Positions 12,590 to 21,979 of a stretch of 27,696 nt of DNA are shown one piece after another; the first letter of the stretch is position 1, and each line of letters begins with the position of its first letter. The position numbers were made by a program, and so were the translations under genes. A model generated the notes under the pieces. It was given only the letters and a program-made list of their open reading frames with translations. It did not search any database and had not been told where the DNA came from. The stretch covers positions 1 to 27,696 of the forward strand of contig DJPI01000070.1 of the NCBI GenBank assembly GCA_002438505.1, given 5' to 3'. Origin of the DNA: Ruminococcaceae bacterium UBA6416 (GTDB taxonomy: Bacteria; Bacillota; Clostridia; Oscillospirales; Acutalibacteraceae).

Positions 12590-15571
12590 TTATCTTGTGA
12601 AAGTGTAATTATAGTTTGAGGAACCGGAGAGAACCATTTTAACGTGGAGCGTAACAACCTCCAGTGGTACGTCCATGCTGACGGTAAGAGTGAACGGGCT
12701 TGTAATTTTGAGCGAGTCAAGGGTTCCGCTGCTGTTGATAACACCGGTTACGGTTGAGGCGCCGATGGTTGCGGAACAGCTTGCTCCGTCTCCGCCGATA
12801 ACCCCGAGGCTGCCGGTTATGCTGTCAACAAAGCCGGGGTGATAGACCGCATTGGTACCCTCCTTGTTAATGGTCAGCGAAACGGTTGTTTTTCCTGCGC
12901 TTTCTGAAACTTTAACATTTGAAATGCCCTTACTGAATGCGGAAAGGTCGTTTTGCTTATAGAGATAGGCGTACTTGGTTTCATATGAATTATCCGGAGA
13001 CGGAACAATGAAGGAGTTGAGTCTTTGTGAGTACTTGACCTTGTTTCCGTTGCTGTCCTTTGCTTCATAAAAAGCAATTCCGTTGCTGAAATTCAGAGTG
13101 CGGCTTTTGCTCTCATTCATTTCTTTTTTCAGCTTTTCAACTTCTTTTTCAACTTCATTTTTCAATTTTCCAACGAGTGGAATTCCCGAAAGTGAAATGG
13201 TGTCAACAGTGGCTTCAAGCTTAACGTCTGAGCGTCCGGTGACGGGCGTCTTTTCGTCCTTGGTGTTGTTGATTGCCTGAATGAGCTTGAGGGTATAGGC
13301 ACGCTGACTTTCCGCGCTGTTGTTGAACGCGGCGGGCGCCGGAGTTGTGTATACAACACAGCCGGAGCCGATGACAAAGTTTGACGCGGTTATTGTTTTA
13401 TAGGCCGAATCGGGATTGATTTTGTCCGCGTCAACGGCTTTGACCCTGTATGAAACGGAGTTTGCAACGGCAAGAACAACAAGGTTGAGCTTTGTTGAGG
13501 GAGCAAGGTTGAGGTCAATGCTTGTTGAAGAGGTTGAAGCAATTTCCGTAAGATAGCTGTCACTTTCCGAGACGGTGGACTTGATGATATACTTGCTTGC
13601 GCCGGGAACGGCAGGCCAGGAAAGCGTTGTAACGTAATCAGACTTCTTTGTTGCCTTCAAGCCCGAAACGGTGCTGTTGACGTTGACAAGGTTGACATCG
13701 CTTTTTGCAATTTGGCGCCAGCTTGAATCGGTTGCCGTGTTCCGGACTTCTGCAATATATTCGGCATTCGGAATGCTGTCCCAGATGAGTGATGAATAGA
13801 CGGTGACCTTTCCGTTGTCAAAGCTTGTACGCTCGGCCGTTCTTAGGTTTGAAATTTCCCCGAGAGGAGTTTTGAAAACGCAGGGGTCGCTTTCCGCGCC
13901 GCTCAGCTTTGATGAGCCGAATTTTGTGAAGGCAATGACGGAGAAGCTGTATTTTGTGTTGGCTCTTGTGTAAACAGAGGAGAGGGTGAGCGTTGCGGTG
14001 TTTTTGCTCACTTCCTTTGTTGTTCCGTCAAACTTGACAATATAGCCGTCAGCCGAGGGAATCGCCGTCCATGAAACGGTTGCACTTTTTGAATCCTTTG
14101 AAAGGGTGGCCTTGAGGTTTGTGACCTTTCCGGGTGTGGTTTTAACCGTAACAAGGTCGCTGTATGACGGCTCGGTGAAGCCCTTGACGACCGAGGCAAC
14201 GCGGAAATATGTCACACTGCCCTCCTTTAGGCTGCTTACGGTGTATGAAATTTTGCCGTTTGAGGCGGCGACTGCGCTTATATCGGCGGCCTTTGTCCAA
14301 GACTTTTTGTCGCTGCTTTGCTCAAGGGTATAGCTTTGAGCGGCCTCAAGAACTTTCCAGGAGAGAACAGCGGAGGTTGCGGTGACGCTTTCAACGGAAA
14401 AGCCCTTAACCCCGGCAACAAGGGTTGTTGCCGATTTGGGGGCGGAAAGTGCGCCGTAAAGAGTTTTGCTTCCGTAAGCGCCGAGCGCTCTGATTCTGAA
14501 GGAATACTCGGTGTGTTCATCAAGGCCGTAAACCGTGTGTTCCAAAGTATCCTTTGACGGAGAGGCAATTTGAACATTCTTTCCGTTCTTGACCATGAAA
14601 ATCTGATACTTTGCCGCGCCGGGAACAGCCTTCCATGAAAGGGTGAGGGAGCCGGCCTTTTCCGCCGCAACCTCAAAGCCGGAAACGGCTGCCGGAGCGG
14701 TTTTTGCCGCGGCAGCGGCCGAGAACGCGGAAAGGGCAATTTTGCCCGAAGCATTCACACGCGCTCTGACGGTGAATTTATAAACGGTGTTTGGAGAAAG
14801 GCCCTTGTTTGCGGTAACGCTGTTTGTTTTTGTAACATAAGTGAGCCTTCCGTTCTGATAAACAACATAATCCGTTGCACCGGAAACCTTGCTCCAAGCG
14901 AGCTTGACCAAGTTTGCACTCTCGCCCGAAACGAGGAGGGAGGACGGCGTTGCAACGGTTGTTTTGACCTGAACGGCGGAGAATTTTCCGAGGACGTTCT
15001 TTTTGCCTAACTTTGTGACTGCGCAGACGCGATATGACACTGCGGCGGCCGGAGTGAGGCCGGAAAGGTTAAGAACCGTTCCCTTTGTGTTTGCAACATT
15101 GACCCACTTTTTTCCGTTCAGCTTCTGAACGCGATAGCTTGCTGCACCGGCCGTTTTTGCCCAGGAGAGTCTTGCGGTCGTCGGCGAAAGAACGGCGGCT
15201 TTAAGGTTTTTCGGTGCGGCGCAGACGGGTTTTGCGGAGACCGTTGCCGCAGAGCCGTATACCTTCTTTTTTCCGGAAAGCTTATAGGCGCGGACACGGA
15301 ACTTATAGGCGGTTCCGGTTTTGAGCTTTTTGATTTTAAACTTTGTTTTCTTTGTTGTTCCAACGGTTTTCCAGCTTTTTCCGGCTGCTCTTTGAACCTC
15401 ATAGCCGGAAACGCCGGAGGCTTTTTTCCAGCTCAGGGTGACGGTGTTATAGGTTACGACTGCTTTAAGCTTTCTGACTTTTGAAACTGCGGCGAACGCC
15501 GGAGTGATTGTTGCAAGAACAAGACTCAAACACAAAAACGCAGAAAGAACAAGCTTTGAAAGTTTTTTCAT
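12590..15571 (-). CDS. Large secreted fibronectin type III repeat protein with the shared C-terminal domain
   Basis: 993 aa; ATG follows AAGGAGGAAG. Residues 1-27 are a signal peptide (LVLATITPAFAA). Seven to eight Fn3 domains follow to about residue 740, each with a TLSWK-type strand, a GVSGYEVQ-like core (GAASYRVQK, GAAKYQIFM, SADGYIVKF) and a YKFRVRAY-type end; the last two are degenerate. The first two are very Lys-rich. Residues about 770-993 are the domain shared with the 731-aa and 327-aa proteins, here with a long charged helical insert (LKNEVEKEVEKLKKEMNE). There is no LPXTG, SLH or dockerin. The protein is probably a surface or matrix component. Its first 200 residues closely resemble those of the next gene upstream, suggesting tandem duplication. 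Confidence 0.86.
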   Translation of the reverse strand: MKKLSKLVLSAFLCLSLVLATITPAFAAVSKVRKLKAVVTYNTVTLSWKKASGVSGYEVQRAAGKSWKTVGTTKKTKFKIKKLKTGTAYKFRVRAYKLSGKKKVYGSAATVSAKPVCAAPKNLKAAVLSPTTARLSWAKTAGAASYRVQKLNGKKWVNVANTKGTVLNLSGLTPAAAVSYRVCAVTKLGKKNVLGKFSAVQVKTTVATPSSLLVSGESANLVKLAWSKVSGATDYVVYQNGRLTYVTKTNSVTANKGLSPNTVYKFTVRARVNASGKIALSAFSAAAAAKTAPAAVSGFEVAAEKAGSLTLSWKAVPGAAKYQIFMVKNGKNVQIASPSKDTLEHTVYGLDEHTEYSFRIRALGAYGSKTLYGALSAPKSATTLVAGVKGFSVESVTATSAVLSWKVLEAAQSYTLEQSSDKKSWTKAADISAVAASNGKISYTVSSLKEGSVTYFRVASVVKGFTEPSYSDLVTVKTTPGKVTNLKATLSKDSKSATVSWTAIPSADGYIVKFDGTTKEVSKNTATLTLSSVYTRANTKYSFSVIAFTKFGSSKLSGAESDPCVFKTPLGEISNLRTAERTSFDNGKVTVYSSLIWDSIPNAEYIAEVRNTATDSSWRQIAKSDVNLVNVNSTVSGLKATKKSDYVTTLSWPAVPGASKYIIKSTVSESDSYLTEIASTSSTSIDLNLAPSTKLNLVVLAVANSVSYRVKAVDADKINPDSAYKTITASNFVIGSGCVVYTTPAPAAFNNSAESQRAYTLKLIQAINNTKDEKTPVTGRSDVKLEATVDTISLSGIPLVGKLKNEVEKEVEKLKKEMNESKSRTLNFSNGIAFYEAKDSNGNKVKYSQRLNSFIVPSPDNSYETKYAYLYKQNDLSAFSKGISNVKVSESAGKTTVSLTINKEGTNAVYHPGFVDSITGSLGVIGGDGASCSATIGASTVTGVINSSGTLDSLKITSPFTLTVSMDVPLEVVTLHVKMVLSGSSNYNYTFTR

Positions 15572-15613
15572 TATTGTTTTCTTCCTCCTTAAAAATATGT
15601 TTATTTACCAATA

Positions 15614-15647
15614 ACCGACCCCTCAGAGCGGTGCCGTTGGGGTCGGT
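15614..15647 (-). other. Inverted repeat between the two large Fn3 genes
   Basis: ACCGACCCC (15614-15622) pairs with GGGGTCGGT (15639-15647) over 9 bp with a 16-nt loop. No T-run follows in the leftward direction, so it may stabilise an mRNA end or attenuate transcription rather than terminate it. Confidence 0.5.
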
Positions 15648-15670
15648 CAAAATTACGGTGTTCAGGCGGT

Positions 15671-18600
15671 TTATTCCTGATATGCGGGAACGGTAAATGA
15701 AACCTGCGCGGAATCGTCAGAACCGATATAGGTCACAATACTCAGCTCGACCGCGTCTTTTCCGGGGAGTGAAATTGTGTAATTATTGCCGATATTATTG
15801 CATGATACCAGCTTGCCGTCAATGCAAATGCGGTATTTTTCCATGTTGCTGTTGACCTTGCTCCATGAAAGGGTGACGGAGTTTTCTTTTCTTTCAACAA
15901 CGGTGATTTTGCTTGGGTCAACCGGAGTGAGCTTTGTTTTAACTTTGCATTCAACAGGTTCTGATGACATATCTCCGTCAGCGGAAATTGCCTTAACTTC
16001 AAAAGTATATTCACTGTAGCCGACAAGGTTTGAAGCCGTGTATGAAAGAGCAGCGGTATCAGTAACTTCAACGCCGTTTTTGATGATTTTATATTTCGCT
16101 GCGCCTTCAACCTTGTCCCATGCAAGGGTAACAGACGAATGGCTTACTTCCGTTGCGCGGAGGTTTGTAACACCGGAGAGAGAAATTTCAACGGTTTTCG
16201 GTGCTGATTTATCACTTACGGTAATGTCGTTGACGGCTTCAACGCAATAGGCAGGCTTGCCGGGGGCAACAGCTCTGTCCGTGTATGACGTTCCGCTTAC
16301 GGTTGCGATAACCGTATTGTTGCGATATACTTTATATTCTTTTGCTCCGGTAACGGCGTTCCATTCAAGGGTGACATCTTTTCCGGAAACGGATGACTTG
16401 GTGATGCTCGGAGTTGCAAGCTTTGTCACAACGGAAAGTGCGGTTGAATATTCCGACCTCGGAGCGCGCGTTGAATCAAATTTTCCAACCGCATAAATTC
16501 TGAATGAATATGCTTTTGCAGGCTTGAGGTTTTTAACATTGCAGACTCCGTTGCTGAGAACGGAGAGATGTCCCTCTGCGCTTGAGGCCGTTGGAACAAC
16601 CCACTTGCCGTCAATATTGATTTCAACAACATATCTGTCGACTTTTGACGAGGTGTTCCATTTGAGAACGGCGGAGGTGTCCTTAACTTCAAAAGCGATA
16701 AAGCCGCTGACAGCTGCCGGGGCGGTCACGCCTTTGATGGCAGCGCTTTCGTTGCTCTTAACGTCACCACTGACCGCAATGCCTTTGAAAGAATATTCCG
16801 TTGAAGGGTCAAGACCCTCAAGCTTATGGATGCAGACATTGTCTTGGGTGAGACTGTTCTTGTTGGTGATTGAGGCGTTGACCTTTTTCCAGTCCTTTGC
16901 GCTGCTTTCCTTATAGAAAAGCTCATATGACGTTGCTTTTGAGTTTGCAATCCACGCAACGGAGATTGCGTTGCTGCCGGTCATGCCGTAGTCTGCTCTG
17001 TATGCGAGAGAGATGGGCTTGAGCAGCGTGGTTTCGGAAAGCTCGTTTGAAAACTGCTCGGCATAAACCTTGCTGCCGTCTGCAGCGGTGTAATATGACC
17101 TCATCTTGAACTTATAGGTTGAGCACTGTTCAAGATTGTTCACGGTGAGCTTTGCTTCATTTGTTTCCTTAAGAACTTCCCAGCTTTCGCTGCCGGGCTT
17201 GAGCCACTGGATTTCATATCCGTCCGCGCCGACAACGGCGTTCCACTTGATTGAGATGCTTGTTGCGCTAACGGCATCCTTTTCAAGAACGGCATCGGAT
17301 TTCGGAGCGGTTCTTGCGGGAATTTCGTTGTTGCCAACCGAGGTGATGTTTCCGCTCACAGCAGTAACGCGGAAGAAATATGCTGTTGACGGCTCAAGGC
17401 CTTTGACCGTGTATGACCTGACGGCAGTACCCTTGTCAACCTTGTCACACTTTGAAAGGTCAATGTCCGTCCATTCGGCTGCGCCGTCCTTTTTGAACTG
17501 AAGCTTATAGCTTTCAGCCTTGACGTTTTCCGACCAGGAGAGGTTAATTGAGCTGCCTGTCGGATTTTCCGCTCTGAAGTCCTTAACGTCTGTGAGGGCG
17601 GTTGTGATAACGGCTTCGGCGGGTGTTGTGTAAAGTCTGTTTGTGACAACCTTTCCGGCGGAATTGGTTTTTGTATAGATGCTGTAACCGATAACGCGGA
17701 AGATATACGGTGTTTTTTGCTCAAGGGGCTTATCGTCAAGACTTTCAACATTGAAGGTGTTTGAATCCTTCGGAACCGAGCCGATATATTCAAAGCTTGA
17801 AACTCTTTCACCGTCCTCGTTGGTTCTTGTGATCTGAGCATAAATTTCATATCTTTCAATGATGGCGGCGTCCTTTGAGGCCGTCCAGCTCAGGGTGAAG
17901 GATTTGTCTGTGAGGTTCAGCGCTTTAAGCTCGGTCACGGCTGCCGGTGAGGTGTGGCCGGAAACCGAGTTTGAGTTTGCGGAAAGATAGTTCTTTCCGT
18001 TTTCGGCTTTGATGTATGCCTTGACGGCAACGGTGAAGTCTGAGTTTGAGGAAAGGTTTTTAACGGTGCAGCCGTTTCCGGCGCAGGTGAGTGACCATTG
18101 CCACTTGTTTTCGGTACTGTTCCAGAGATAGACCGCATATCCGGTGACGCCGGGAACCGCGTTCCAGGAAAGGGTGGCGGTTGTTGAATCGCTCGCTTTG
18201 AGCGTGAGAGCGGTCGGAGCGGCAATCGCGGTTGTTTTGAAGGCAACCTCCTTTGAAAATGCGCCGTAAACGGTTTTGCTGCCGTTTTTAACATATGCGC
18301 GAACCTTGAGCCGGTTCTCAACGGTCGGAATGAGCTTTGAAACGGTGAGTGAGGTTCTTCCGGTCATTGCGGCATAGGCCCACTTTTTGCCCGTTTCGTC
18401 ATATTTATAGATGAGATAGCCGGAAACGCCGGGAACGGCACTCCAGGAGATGGTTGCGGAAACGGGAGAGGCCGCAGTCACCTTAACGCTGCCCGGAATT
18501 TTAATCGTCGGAGTGACGGTGAGGACGGTGCTTGTTCTTCCGTTGACCGCCTTTTTGCCGACTGTTTTATATGCAAGAACGCGATACTTCACGGCAACGC

Positions 18601-19126
18601 CGGTTGAAAGCTTTGAAACGGTGAGTGAAGTTGCGGTTGTTTTTGAAACATCGACCCACTTTTTGCCGTCATACTTCTGAAGCTTATAGCCGTTCGCCGC
18701 CGGAACGGCTTTCCATGTGAATTTTGCCGATGACGGGGAAAGAACCGAGGCCTTGAATCTTGTCGGCGCAATGCAGGAAGGCCTTGCGCTGACGGCCGCG
18801 GAGGCTTTTCCGTAGACGGTCTTTCTGCCTGATTTTTTATAGGCGCGGACGCGGAACTTATAGGTCTTTCCCGTTGTGAGCTTTTTGACCGTATAAGTTG
18901 TTTTTGCGGTTGTTCCAACCGCCTTCCACTTTTCTTTAACGTATTGCTGAACCTGGTATCCGCTGACGCCGGACGCCTTGCTCCAGGAAAGAATGACCTT
19001 GCTCGCCGTGACCGAGGCCTTGACGTTTTTGACCCTTGCTGTTGCGGCAAAAGCCGGAACAACCGCAGCAAAGGCGATGCTCAAACAGAAAAGAGCGGTC
19101 ACAAGCAGTTTTGAAAGCTTTTTCAT
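15671..19126 (-). CDS. Very large secreted protein of twelve fibronectin type III domains
   Basis: 1151 aa; ATG follows AAAGGAGGATTTACTC. Residues 1-28 are a signal peptide (FAAVVPAFAAT). I count about 12 Fn3 domains of 85-105 residues filling the rest, recognisable by cores such as GVSGYQVQQ, AANGYKLQK, GVSGYLIYK, GVTGYAVYL, GADGYEIQW, GAKEYKVYR and GAAKYKIIK, each preceded by a (L/I)SW-type strand and followed by a YxFRVxA strand. The protein ends in the twelfth Fn3 (GKDAVELSIV, VSFTVPAYQE). Unlike its neighbours it lacks the shared C-terminal domain, a catalytic domain and any anchor motif. I infer a structural or adhesive extracellular role. The gene is 82 bp behind the 731-aa gene, with no promoter visible, so the two are probably co-transcribed. 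Confidence 0.87.
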   Translation of the reverse strand: MKKLSKLLVTALFCLSIAFAAVVPAFAATARVKNVKASVTASKVILSWSKASGVSGYQVQQYVKEKWKAVGTTAKTTYTVKKLTTGKTYKFRVRAYKKSGRKTVYGKASAAVSARPSCIAPTRFKASVLSPSSAKFTWKAVPAANGYKLQKYDGKKWVDVSKTTATSLTVSKLSTGVAVKYRVLAYKTVGKKAVNGRTSTVLTVTPTIKIPGSVKVTAASPVSATISWSAVPGVSGYLIYKYDETGKKWAYAAMTGRTSLTVSKLIPTVENRLKVRAYVKNGSKTVYGAFSKEVAFKTTAIAAPTALTLKASDSTTATLSWNAVPGVTGYAVYLWNSTENKWQWSLTCAGNGCTVKNLSSNSDFTVAVKAYIKAENGKNYLSANSNSVSGHTSPAAVTELKALNLTDKSFTLSWTASKDAAIIERYEIYAQITRTNEDGERVSSFEYIGSVPKDSNTFNVESLDDKPLEQKTPYIFRVIGYSIYTKTNSAGKVVTNRLYTTPAEAVITTALTDVKDFRAENPTGSSINLSWSENVKAESYKLQFKKDGAAEWTDIDLSKCDKVDKGTAVRSYTVKGLEPSTAYFFRVTAVSGNITSVGNNEIPARTAPKSDAVLEKDAVSATSISIKWNAVVGADGYEIQWLKPGSESWEVLKETNEAKLTVNNLEQCSTYKFKMRSYYTAADGSKVYAEQFSNELSETTLLKPISLAYRADYGMTGSNAISVAWIANSKATSYELFYKESSAKDWKKVNASITNKNSLTQDNVCIHKLEGLDPSTEYSFKGIAVSGDVKSNESAAIKGVTAPAAVSGFIAFEVKDTSAVLKWNTSSKVDRYVVEINIDGKWVVPTASSAEGHLSVLSNGVCNVKNLKPAKAYSFRIYAVGKFDSTRAPRSEYSTALSVVTKLATPSITKSSVSGKDVTLEWNAVTGAKEYKVYRNNTVIATVSGTSYTDRAVAPGKPAYCVEAVNDITVSDKSAPKTVEISLSGVTNLRATEVSHSSVTLAWDKVEGAAKYKIIKNGVEVTDTAALSYTASNLVGYSEYTFEVKAISADGDMSSEPVECKVKTKLTPVDPSKITVVERKENSVTLSWSKVNSNMEKYRICIDGKLVSCNNIGNNYTISLPGKDAVELSIVTYIGSDDSAQVSFTVPAYQE

Positions 19127-19208
19127 TGAGTAAATCCTCCTTTAAATTTAGGGTGTATTTATGGCGCTCCGGATAAGCTTCCGGCCGCCGAAAAGTTGCC
19201 TTAGGCAA

Positions 19209-21404
19209 TCAGTTCCAAAGAAAAATGTATTCACCGCCGATTTTTTCGCTCACGGCGAAAGAGCTCAAAAGCTTTGTTCCCTTTGCGCTCATTTCAACCG
19301 AGGAAGAGAGCGTGTCAAGCTTTCCGCCGTTGATTTTTGCGGAAACAAAGAGGTTTTTATATTCCGGCGCTTCAAAGGTCACGCCTTGGCTTTTTTCGGC
19401 CGCCTCAAAGTCCGGAACGCGCAGGAGTGAACCGGGAAGGGTGCTTTTGGCGCCGAGCTTTGAAGCGGAAATTTCAATAACATAGCCGCTGCCGTCTGCT
19501 TTGACGGAAACATTAAGAGACTCGGCGTCCTCCGGCGAGAAAGCAAACTTTCCGCCAAGGAACGGGATGAGTTTTTCCGGCGGAAGTTTTTTGCCCGTTT
19601 CCGTTCCGCCAATGAAATTATAATTGTTTTGAGCACTTATGTCAATCGCCGAAAGGAGAGAATTAAGCTTGTCCTCGTTGGGGGAGACGCGCTTATCGGA
19701 GACAGAAACGGATTCAAAGAGCATGAAGTCATTTTGCTTTGCGGTGGAGTTCAGCGCCTTTTCAAACGCCGAAAGAATTTCAGCCTTTGTTTTCGGAAGA
19801 ACAAAGAGAGCCGGTGTTTTGACGGTAATCGCCGCTCCGGGAGCAACAAACAGCTTTCCGTCCGTTTGCTTATAGACCGGGCTTACGATGAACCTATGCT
19901 GAGTTTCCGGTGCGAGAGAAGCGACCGCGGCGCTTATGTCCTTCGTGTTCAGAACAAGAGCATACGCTTTTTTGGTTTCATCATACTTATATATATTGTA
20001 TCTGTCAACACCGCTCAGGCTATTCCAGGAAAGGGTCACTTCCGTTGCGGTAACAGAAGAAGCTTTAAGTCCGCCGATTTTTTCCGGTGAGAGTGCTTTG
20101 ACCGTTATTTCGGCATACTTTCCGTCATAGGTTTCCTTTCCGCTTTTGAAAACGCCGCAGACCTTGATTTTGTATGTATCGTTATATGAGGGAACAAACA
20201 GAGTGCAGTTCGTTTTTTCGGTAACTGCGGTTTTAAGAGCCTTTCCGCTTGCGGTGCAGAGAACGGCTTTATACTTCACTGCCTTTGAAAGCTTGTTCCA
20301 TGAAACGGATATGCCGTCCACGGTGCAGCCGGTCTTTTTGAGGCCGGAAACGGCAGCAGCGCTTCTTGTCTGCGTTTCAACAGTTACATATCCGCCGAGA
20401 AGGAAGGTCTTTCCGCTTTTATAAAAGCTTCTGACGCGCAGCTTCACATTCTCGCCGCGCTTGAGGTTTTCAACGGTGAAGCTTTGCTTGTCCGTTTCGT
20501 GAATGATCCACTTTTTCTTTGCGGCGTCATAGAGCGAGACTCTGTAGCCCGTTGCGCCGGGAGCCTTTTTCCATTTGAGTGTGACGCTGGTTTGAGTTTT
20601 GGCGCTCTGTGTGACTGAGCCGGGCTTTCCGGGAAGAACAGTCAGCTTTGTTTTTGCGCTGACGCTTTTCATTCCCTTGACGCTCACGGTGACGCTTCCC
20701 TTTCCGCAGCCTGCGGCGGTGACAACGCCATCGGCCGAGACACTTGCGCTCTTGTTTGCGGAGGAATATTCAAGCTCGCTGTAATAAGTATTAGCAGGGG
20801 ACGCGGTAACCTTGAGCGCTTTTGTTTTGCCGATGTTGAGCTTGAGCTTTTTCGGTGCAAAAAGCGCTGTGGGATAGGTGTAGGCATATTTCACCGTTCC
20901 GAGCTTTTTGATGCGGGCTTCCGCTCCCGTTCCGGAAACAACATAAACGGTGACGTTTGCACAGCCGCGGAAAGCGTCCTTTCCAATTCGGGCAACCTTG
21001 GAGTCAAGAACAACGGTTTTAAGGTTTGTGCAATACCAGAAAGCGGAACGGCCAATTTTTTTAAGCTCCTTCGGAAGAACAAGCTCCGTGAGGCCGGTGC
21101 ATTCGTTGAACGCACTTTCTCCGATTTCTGTGACGGAATCGGGAATTGAAAGGGAGGTCATTGTTCTGACCTGCCAAAAGCATTCGGCCTTGATTTTTGT
21201 GACCGGGAGCGAGTCAACTTTTTTCGGAATTTTAACTTTTTTTGCCTTGCCGGTGTAGGAGACAACGGTAACGCTTTTTTCTCCAACATCAAAGGAAAAG
21301 CCGTTTTTCTTCACTGTTTTTGCCGACCCCGAAAAAACAAATAGCGTGATAAGGGCACTGACTGCAAAAACAAAGAAGAAGGATTTGAAAACACGTTTTT
21401 TCAT
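19209..21404 (-). CDS. Secreted LRR + Ig-like + Fn3 protein with the shared C-terminal domain
   Basis: 731 aa; ATG follows GGAGGGTTAGCAC. Residues 1-28 are a signal peptide. Residues about 35-165 carry four to five BspA-type leucine-rich repeats (SIPDSVTEIGESAFNEC, LPKELKKIGRSAFWYC). About 185-265 is a bacterial Ig-like (Big_2 type) domain with KKLKLNIGKTKALKVTASPA, SVSADGVVTAAGCGKG and GSVTVSVKG. Three Fn3 domains follow (about 267-535). The end, about 540-731, is the domain shared with the 993-aa and 327-aa proteins (KAEILSAFEKALNST, NYNFIGG, GYVIEISAS, then GKLDTLSSSVEMS). It is the first gene after the promoter at 21434-21462 and so probably heads the leftward cluster. Confidence 0.86.
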   Translation of the reverse strand: MKKRVFKSFFFVFAVSALITLFVFSGSAKTVKKNGFSFDVGEKSVTVVSYTGKAKKVKIPKKVDSLPVTKIKAECFWQVRTMTSLSIPDSVTEIGESAFNECTGLTELVLPKELKKIGRSAFWYCTNLKTVVLDSKVARIGKDAFRGCANVTVYVVSGTGAEARIKKLGTVKYAYTYPTALFAPKKLKLNIGKTKALKVTASPANTYYSELEYSSANKSASVSADGVVTAAGCGKGSVTVSVKGMKSVSAKTKLTVLPGKPGSVTQSAKTQTSVTLKWKKAPGATGYRVSLYDAAKKKWIIHETDKQSFTVENLKRGENVKLRVRSFYKSGKTFLLGGYVTVETQTRSAAAVSGLKKTGCTVDGISVSWNKLSKAVKYKAVLCTASGKALKTAVTEKTNCTLFVPSYNDTYKIKVCGVFKSGKETYDGKYAEITVKALSPEKIGGLKASSVTATEVTLSWNSLSGVDRYNIYKYDETKKAYALVLNTKDISAAVASLAPETQHRFIVSPVYKQTDGKLFVAPGAAITVKTPALFVLPKTKAEILSAFEKALNSTAKQNDFMLFESVSVSDKRVSPNEDKLNSLLSAIDISAQNNYNFIGGTETGKKLPPEKLIPFLGGKFAFSPEDAESLNVSVKADGSGYVIEISASKLGAKSTLPGSLLRVPDFEAAEKSQGVTFEAPEYKNLFVSAKINGGKLDTLSSSVEMSAKGTKLLSSFAVSEKIGGEYIFLWN

Positions 21405-21433
21405 GTGCTAACCCTCCATAATAAGATATGTTA

Positions 21434-21462
21434 ATATTATCACTTTTTTCAATAAAAGGCAA
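21434..21462 (-). promoter_or_regulatory. Promoter at the head of the leftward surface-protein cluster
   Basis: Read leftward: TTGCCT, a 17-bp spacer, TAATAT, with TG one base before the -10. It is 30 bp upstream of the first start codon, so the leader is short. Confidence 0.6.
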
Positions 21463-21515
21463 TCCCGGATTATCATTATTTTCAAAATTTACAAATAATT
21501 TCTAATTGAGTAAGA

Positions 21516-21552
21516 GAAGGCAAAAGAAAAGAGACGGAACGAGCCGTCTCTT
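21516..21552 (-). terminator. rpsT terminator
   Basis: AAGAGACGG (21529-21537) pairs with CCGTCTCTT (21544-21552), followed leftward by TTCTTTTG. It lies 16 bp behind the rpsT stop codon. Confidence 0.88.
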
Positions 21553-21568
21553 CTTTAAATTGATGCAA

Positions 21569-21829
21569 TTATTTTGAAGCATTAAGCTTAAGAACAAGAG
21601 CTGACTTTTTTCTTGCAGCGTTGTTCTTGTGAAGAAGACCCTTGGCAACAGCCTGGTCAATCTTCTTAACGGCAGCGGTGACAACAGCGTCTTTGTCCTC
21701 TGCATTAGCTTCGATAGCGGCGTTAGCCTTTTTCAAAGCGGTCTTGAGAGCGGAGTTGGCGCTCTTGTTGCGAGCCTGCTTTGTTGCGTTAACGAGTACG
21801 CGCTTTTTAGCTGACTTGATATTCGGCAT
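21569..21829 (-). CDS. rpsT: 30S ribosomal protein S20
   Basis: 86 aa, the usual length for bacterial S20. It begins MPNIKSAKKRV, the family signature, and continues with a three-helix Lys/Ala-rich body (NKSANSALKTALKKA, AVVTAAVKKIDQAVAKG) and the conserved LLHKNNAARKKSAL segment near the end, which binds 16S rRNA in the body of the 30S subunit. The ATG at 21829 is preceded by GGGAGGTGTACCGGAA; an in-frame extension upstream lacks a ribosome-binding site. It has its own promoter and terminator and is divergent from gpr, the arrangement seen in Bacillus and many Clostridia. Confidence 0.98.
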   Translation of the reverse strand: MPNIKSAKKRVLVNATKQARNKSANSALKTALKKANAAIEANAEDKDAVVTAAVKKIDQAVAKGLLHKNNAARKKSALVLKLNASK

Positions 21830-21860
21830 TTCCGGTACACCTCCCTTAATACAATTACAG

Positions 21861-21889
21861 ATAATAACATCTTTCAAAAGAAAATGCAA
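21861..21889 (-). promoter_or_regulatory. rpsT promoter
   Basis: Read leftward: TTGCAT, a 17-bp spacer, TATTAT, with TG one base before the -10 box. Confidence 0.75.
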
Positions 21890-21979
21890 GTGATTTCAGC
21901 ATTTTTGGATAGACTTTTTCAGAAGTGACAATAATGATACTATATTTTTTTGAATTTTTCAACAGTTTGGAGCAAAAAA

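Noticed and set aside
12590..19126. CRISPR array or DNA repeat region
   Set aside because: The repetitiveness is at protein level (Fn3 domains); no regularly spaced identical DNA repeats are present.
21890..21979. Forespore sigma-G/F promoter for gpr (GATACTATAT near 21936)
   Set aside because: The -10-like match has no convincing -35 partner at the right spacing, so it is not annotated.
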